This document shows, one piece after another, positions 4,462 through 6,449 of a stretch of 6,449 nucleotides of DNA. The notes beneath the pieces were generated by a model. The model had not been told where the DNA came from. It made no database searches and worked only from the letters and a program-made list of their open reading frames with translations. Source of the DNA: CAWDPQ01 sp049642465 (GTDB taxonomy: Bacteria; Acidobacteriota; Vicinamibacteria; Vicinamibacterales; 2-12-FULL-66-21); assembly GCA_049642465.1 (NCBI GenBank), contig JBAROV010000081.1, positions 1 through 6,449 of the forward strand, read 5' to 3'. The position numbers and the translations under genes were made by a program. How positions within the stretch are numbered: the first letter of the stretch is position 1; the number at the start of each line of letters is the position of its first letter.

Positions 4462-6449
4462 GTGAGCGACCGCTACACACGCGTACGGTCCGGCATGTGG
4501 TTCGTTGCGTTATTTCTCGGCATCGTTGCGGCAATCGCACCTGAGGTGAGCGCCCAGGTGCTCTACGGCGGCATCACCGGGGCGGTGACTGATTCGACGG
4601 GCGCCAACGTGCCCGGCGCGACGGTTACCATCACGCACAAGGAGACGAACCTCTCTCGGGAGGCCGTCAGCAACGAAACGGGCATCTTCACGTTCACCAA
4701 CGTTCAGGCCGGTGCGTACGACCTGAAAGTCTCGATGAGCGGCTTTCGCGAGTTCATCAAGACGAACGTGCCCGTCAGCGTGAACCAGATCAGCCGCGTG
4801 GACGTGAGGCTCGAGGTGGGCGCGCTCACCGAGACGGTCACCGTACAATCGGCCGCGGAACTGCTGCAGACGGACAAGGCGGACGTTCACACGGAACTGA
4901 AGTCCGCCGAGATCACCTCACTCCCGCTCAATCAATTCCGGAACTACCAGGCGCTGATCAATCTGGTTCCCGGTGCGACGCCGGCGGTGTTTCAGAACGC
5001 GGAAACCGACACGCCAACACGGTCCCTTTCCACCAACGTCAACGGCCAGAACCGCAACAACAACGGAACCCGAACGGATGGAGCCACGAACCTGAACATC
5101 TGGCTTCCTCATCACAACGTTTACGTGTCGCCGGCTGAGACCATCGACACGGTCAACATCTCGACGAACAACTTCGATGCCGAGCAGGGGATGGCAGGAG
5201 GCGCGGCCGTCACGGTCATCACCAAGTCCGGCACCAACCAGTTCAAGGGGTCGGCCTTCGAGTTCTACAACAGCGACAAGCTGAACGCGACGCCGTACTT
5301 CTTCGGCAACGATCCGAATGGCAAACCACCCAAGCTGCCGATCAGCCGGAACATCTACGGCGGCACGATCGGGGGGCCGATCCAGCGCAACCGGCTGTTC
5401 TTCTTCGGGTCGTTCGAGGGCTACCGGCAGGACCTCCGGCGGTTCAACTTCTTCAACGTGCCGGATGCTTCCCTGCGTGCGGGTGACTTCAGCAACGCGC
5501 GCAACACCAACGGGTCGCTGCAGATCGTCTACGACCCCACGACCGGGAATGCGAACGGCACGGGGCGAACGCCGTTTCCGAACAACGTCATTCCGGCGAA
5601 TCGGATCAACCCCATCGCGTTGAAGCTGCTGCAGCTCTATCCGATGCCGAACTCCGGTGGCACAGGCGCGGGAGGTCTGACGCAGAACTACTCGCGCGAG
5701 GAGCGCCGAACGACCGATCGAGACAACTATGACGTCAAGGTCAACTTCAACCGCACCCCCACGCACCAGATCTGGGGCAAGTTCAGCCTGCTCGACGCTG
5801 TGGTTGATGACCTGACGTACTACCTCGGTCCCGACACGAACTCCAATTCGGATGGCGGGTTCACGAAGGTCTACATGTTCACAACGGGACAGACGTGGAC
5901 GCTCGGTCCCACGCTCGTGTGGGACACCACGGTCGGATTCTCGCGTCAGGATCAGAAAGCATTTGGCGCGGACTTCTTCCAGGGCAACTTCGGTCTCGAG
6001 ACGCTTGGCATCCCTGGCACGAACGATCAGGGGACCGGCAACCCACGGTACGCTGGCTACCCGCAGTTTGCGACTGGTTTCAGCACCCTTGGAAACCTCG
6101 ACACCTGGACTCCGGTCTGGCGCGACGAGCGCGTCACATCGATCGCGACGAACCTGACGAAAGTCAAAGGCCGCCACGATATCCGTGCCGGGTACTCGAT
6201 GAACTTCCTCTTTCTCAATCACTGGCAGCCGGAAGTCGATAACCCGCGCGGGCGGTTCGAGTTCTCCGGTAACACCACCGCGCTGCGAGGCGGTAGCCAG
6301 ACTTCAAATTTCTACAATACTTACGCATCGTTCCTCCTCGGGCTAGTCAGCAACGCTCGTAAGAGCGTTCAGAACGAGTTGCTCACGGGACGCGAATGGC
6401 AGCATGGGTTCTTCATCCGCGATCGTTGGCAGGCGAGCCCGAAACTGAC
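4462..6449 (+). CDS. TonB-dependent receptor, Oar-like, with carboxypeptidase-regulatory-like domain (3' partial)
   Basis: An open frame of 662 complete codons runs off the right edge; relatives are usually around 1,000-1,200 residues. It is an outer-membrane beta-barrel that would take up a substrate using TonB/ExbBD energy. A signal peptide is visible (hydrophobic 12-27, cleavage near V-S-A31/Q32). A carboxypeptidase-D-regulatory-like beta-sandwich follows at about 36-118 (G-A-V-T-D-S-T-G-A near 40-48, E-T-G-I-F-T-F at 72-78, G-A-Y-D-L at 84-88). The plug has L-P-L-N-Q (154-158), L-V-P-G and I-T-K-S-G-T-N-Q-F-K-G-S (254-265). The barrel then starts, with the typical G-G-T-I-G-G-P-I (300-307) and R-L-F-F-F-G-S-F-E-G-Y-R (311-322). 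GTG 4462 is chosen because GGAGGT lies five bases upstream; ATG 4495 (codon 12) lacks a good site. The ligand is unknown. Its own promoter separates it from the upstream run. Confidence 0.92.
   Translation, partial: MSDRYTRVRSGMWFVALFLGIVAAIAPEVSAQVLYGGITGAVTDSTGANVPGATVTITHKETNLSREAVSNETGIFTFTNVQAGAYDLKVSMSGFREFIKTNVPVSVNQISRVDVRLEVGALTETVTVQSAAELLQTDKADVHTELKSAEITSLPLNQFRNYQALINLVPGATPAVFQNAETDTPTRSLSTNVNGQNRNNNGTRTDGATNLNIWLPHHNVYVSPAETIDTVNISTNNFDAEQGMAGGAAVTVITKSGTNQFKGSAFEFYNSDKLNATPYFFGNDPNGKPPKLPISRNIYGGTIGGPIQRNRLFFFGSFEGYRQDLRRFNFFNVPDASLRAGDFSNARNTNGSLQIVYDPTTGNANGTGRTPFPNNVIPANRINPIALKLLQLYPMPNSGGTGAGGLTQNYSREERRTTDRDNYDVKVNFNRTPTHQIWGKFSLLDAVVDDLTYYLGPDTNSNSDGGFTKVYMFTTGQTWTLGPTLVWDTTVGFSRQDQKAFGADFFQGNFGLETLGIPGTNDQGTGNPRYAGYPQFATGFSTLGNLDTWTPVWRDERVTSIATNLTKVKGRHDIRAGYSMNFLFLNHWQPEVDNPRGRFEFSGNTTALRGGSQTSNFYNTYASFLLGLVSNARKSVQNELLTGREWQHGFFIRDRWQASPKL

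Noticed and set aside
4918..6222. 434-codon open frame on the minus strand
   Set aside because: It lies wholly inside the receptor frame, which has clear domain motifs, signal peptide, promoter and ribosome site. The antisense frame is Arg/Val-rich with no recognisable domain, as expected from GC-rich codon bias.

Overview
The window is GC-rich, compact DNA read entirely on the + strand. It most resembles a soil Acidobacteriota genome, perhaps of the Vicinamibacteria type. That placement is an inference. It rests on the large Oar-like TonB-dependent receptor with an N-terminal carboxypeptidase-regulatory-like domain, the secreted tannase/feruloyl-esterase family enzyme, dense ORF packing with GTG starts, and a GC-rich dispersed-type repeat at the left edge. 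No RNA genes, transposases, CRISPR arrays or phage genes are visible.

Layout. Positions 1-120 hold a GC-rich repeat element: a 19-bp word occurs twice with a 96-bp period, with a perfect hairpin between the copies. Positions 121-788 hold two small membrane-protein genes overlapping by one base; the first resembles HXXEE-type proteins. Positions 830-3749 hold a tight four-gene run: a secreted tannase/feruloyl-esterase family hydrolase with its full CS-D-HC catalytic signature, a small exported beta-rich protein of unknown function, an isoprenylcysteine-methyltransferase-like (ICMT/PEMT) membrane protein, and a DUF2255-like protein. The junctions are a 4-bp overlap, a 12-bp gap and a 4-bp overlap, so co-transcription and partial translational coupling are likely. 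With only 41 bp between 788 and 830, the first two genes may belong to the same transcript.

Positions 3764-3791 hold a clear sigma70-type promoter. Its spacer is filled by an imperfect 8-6-8 inverted repeat that looks like a repressor operator, possibly GntR-type. It drives an unrecognised three-helix membrane protein (3846-4280), which ends at a strong 11-bp hairpin. A second good sigma70-type promoter (4345-4372) and a pyrimidine-rich leader precede a TonB-dependent receptor that starts with GTG at 4462 and runs off the right edge after 662 complete codons.

How the genes may work together. The hydrolase would release phenolic acids or alcohols from plant-derived esters in the periplasm or outside the cell, and the receptor could import an unknown nutrient. 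The receptor has its own promoter, so a link to the hydrolase is only suggested by proximity. I did not find a convincing new defence, mobile or RNA system. The most interesting items are the repeat, the operator-like promoter palindrome, and the unknown genes co-translated with or next to the tannase.
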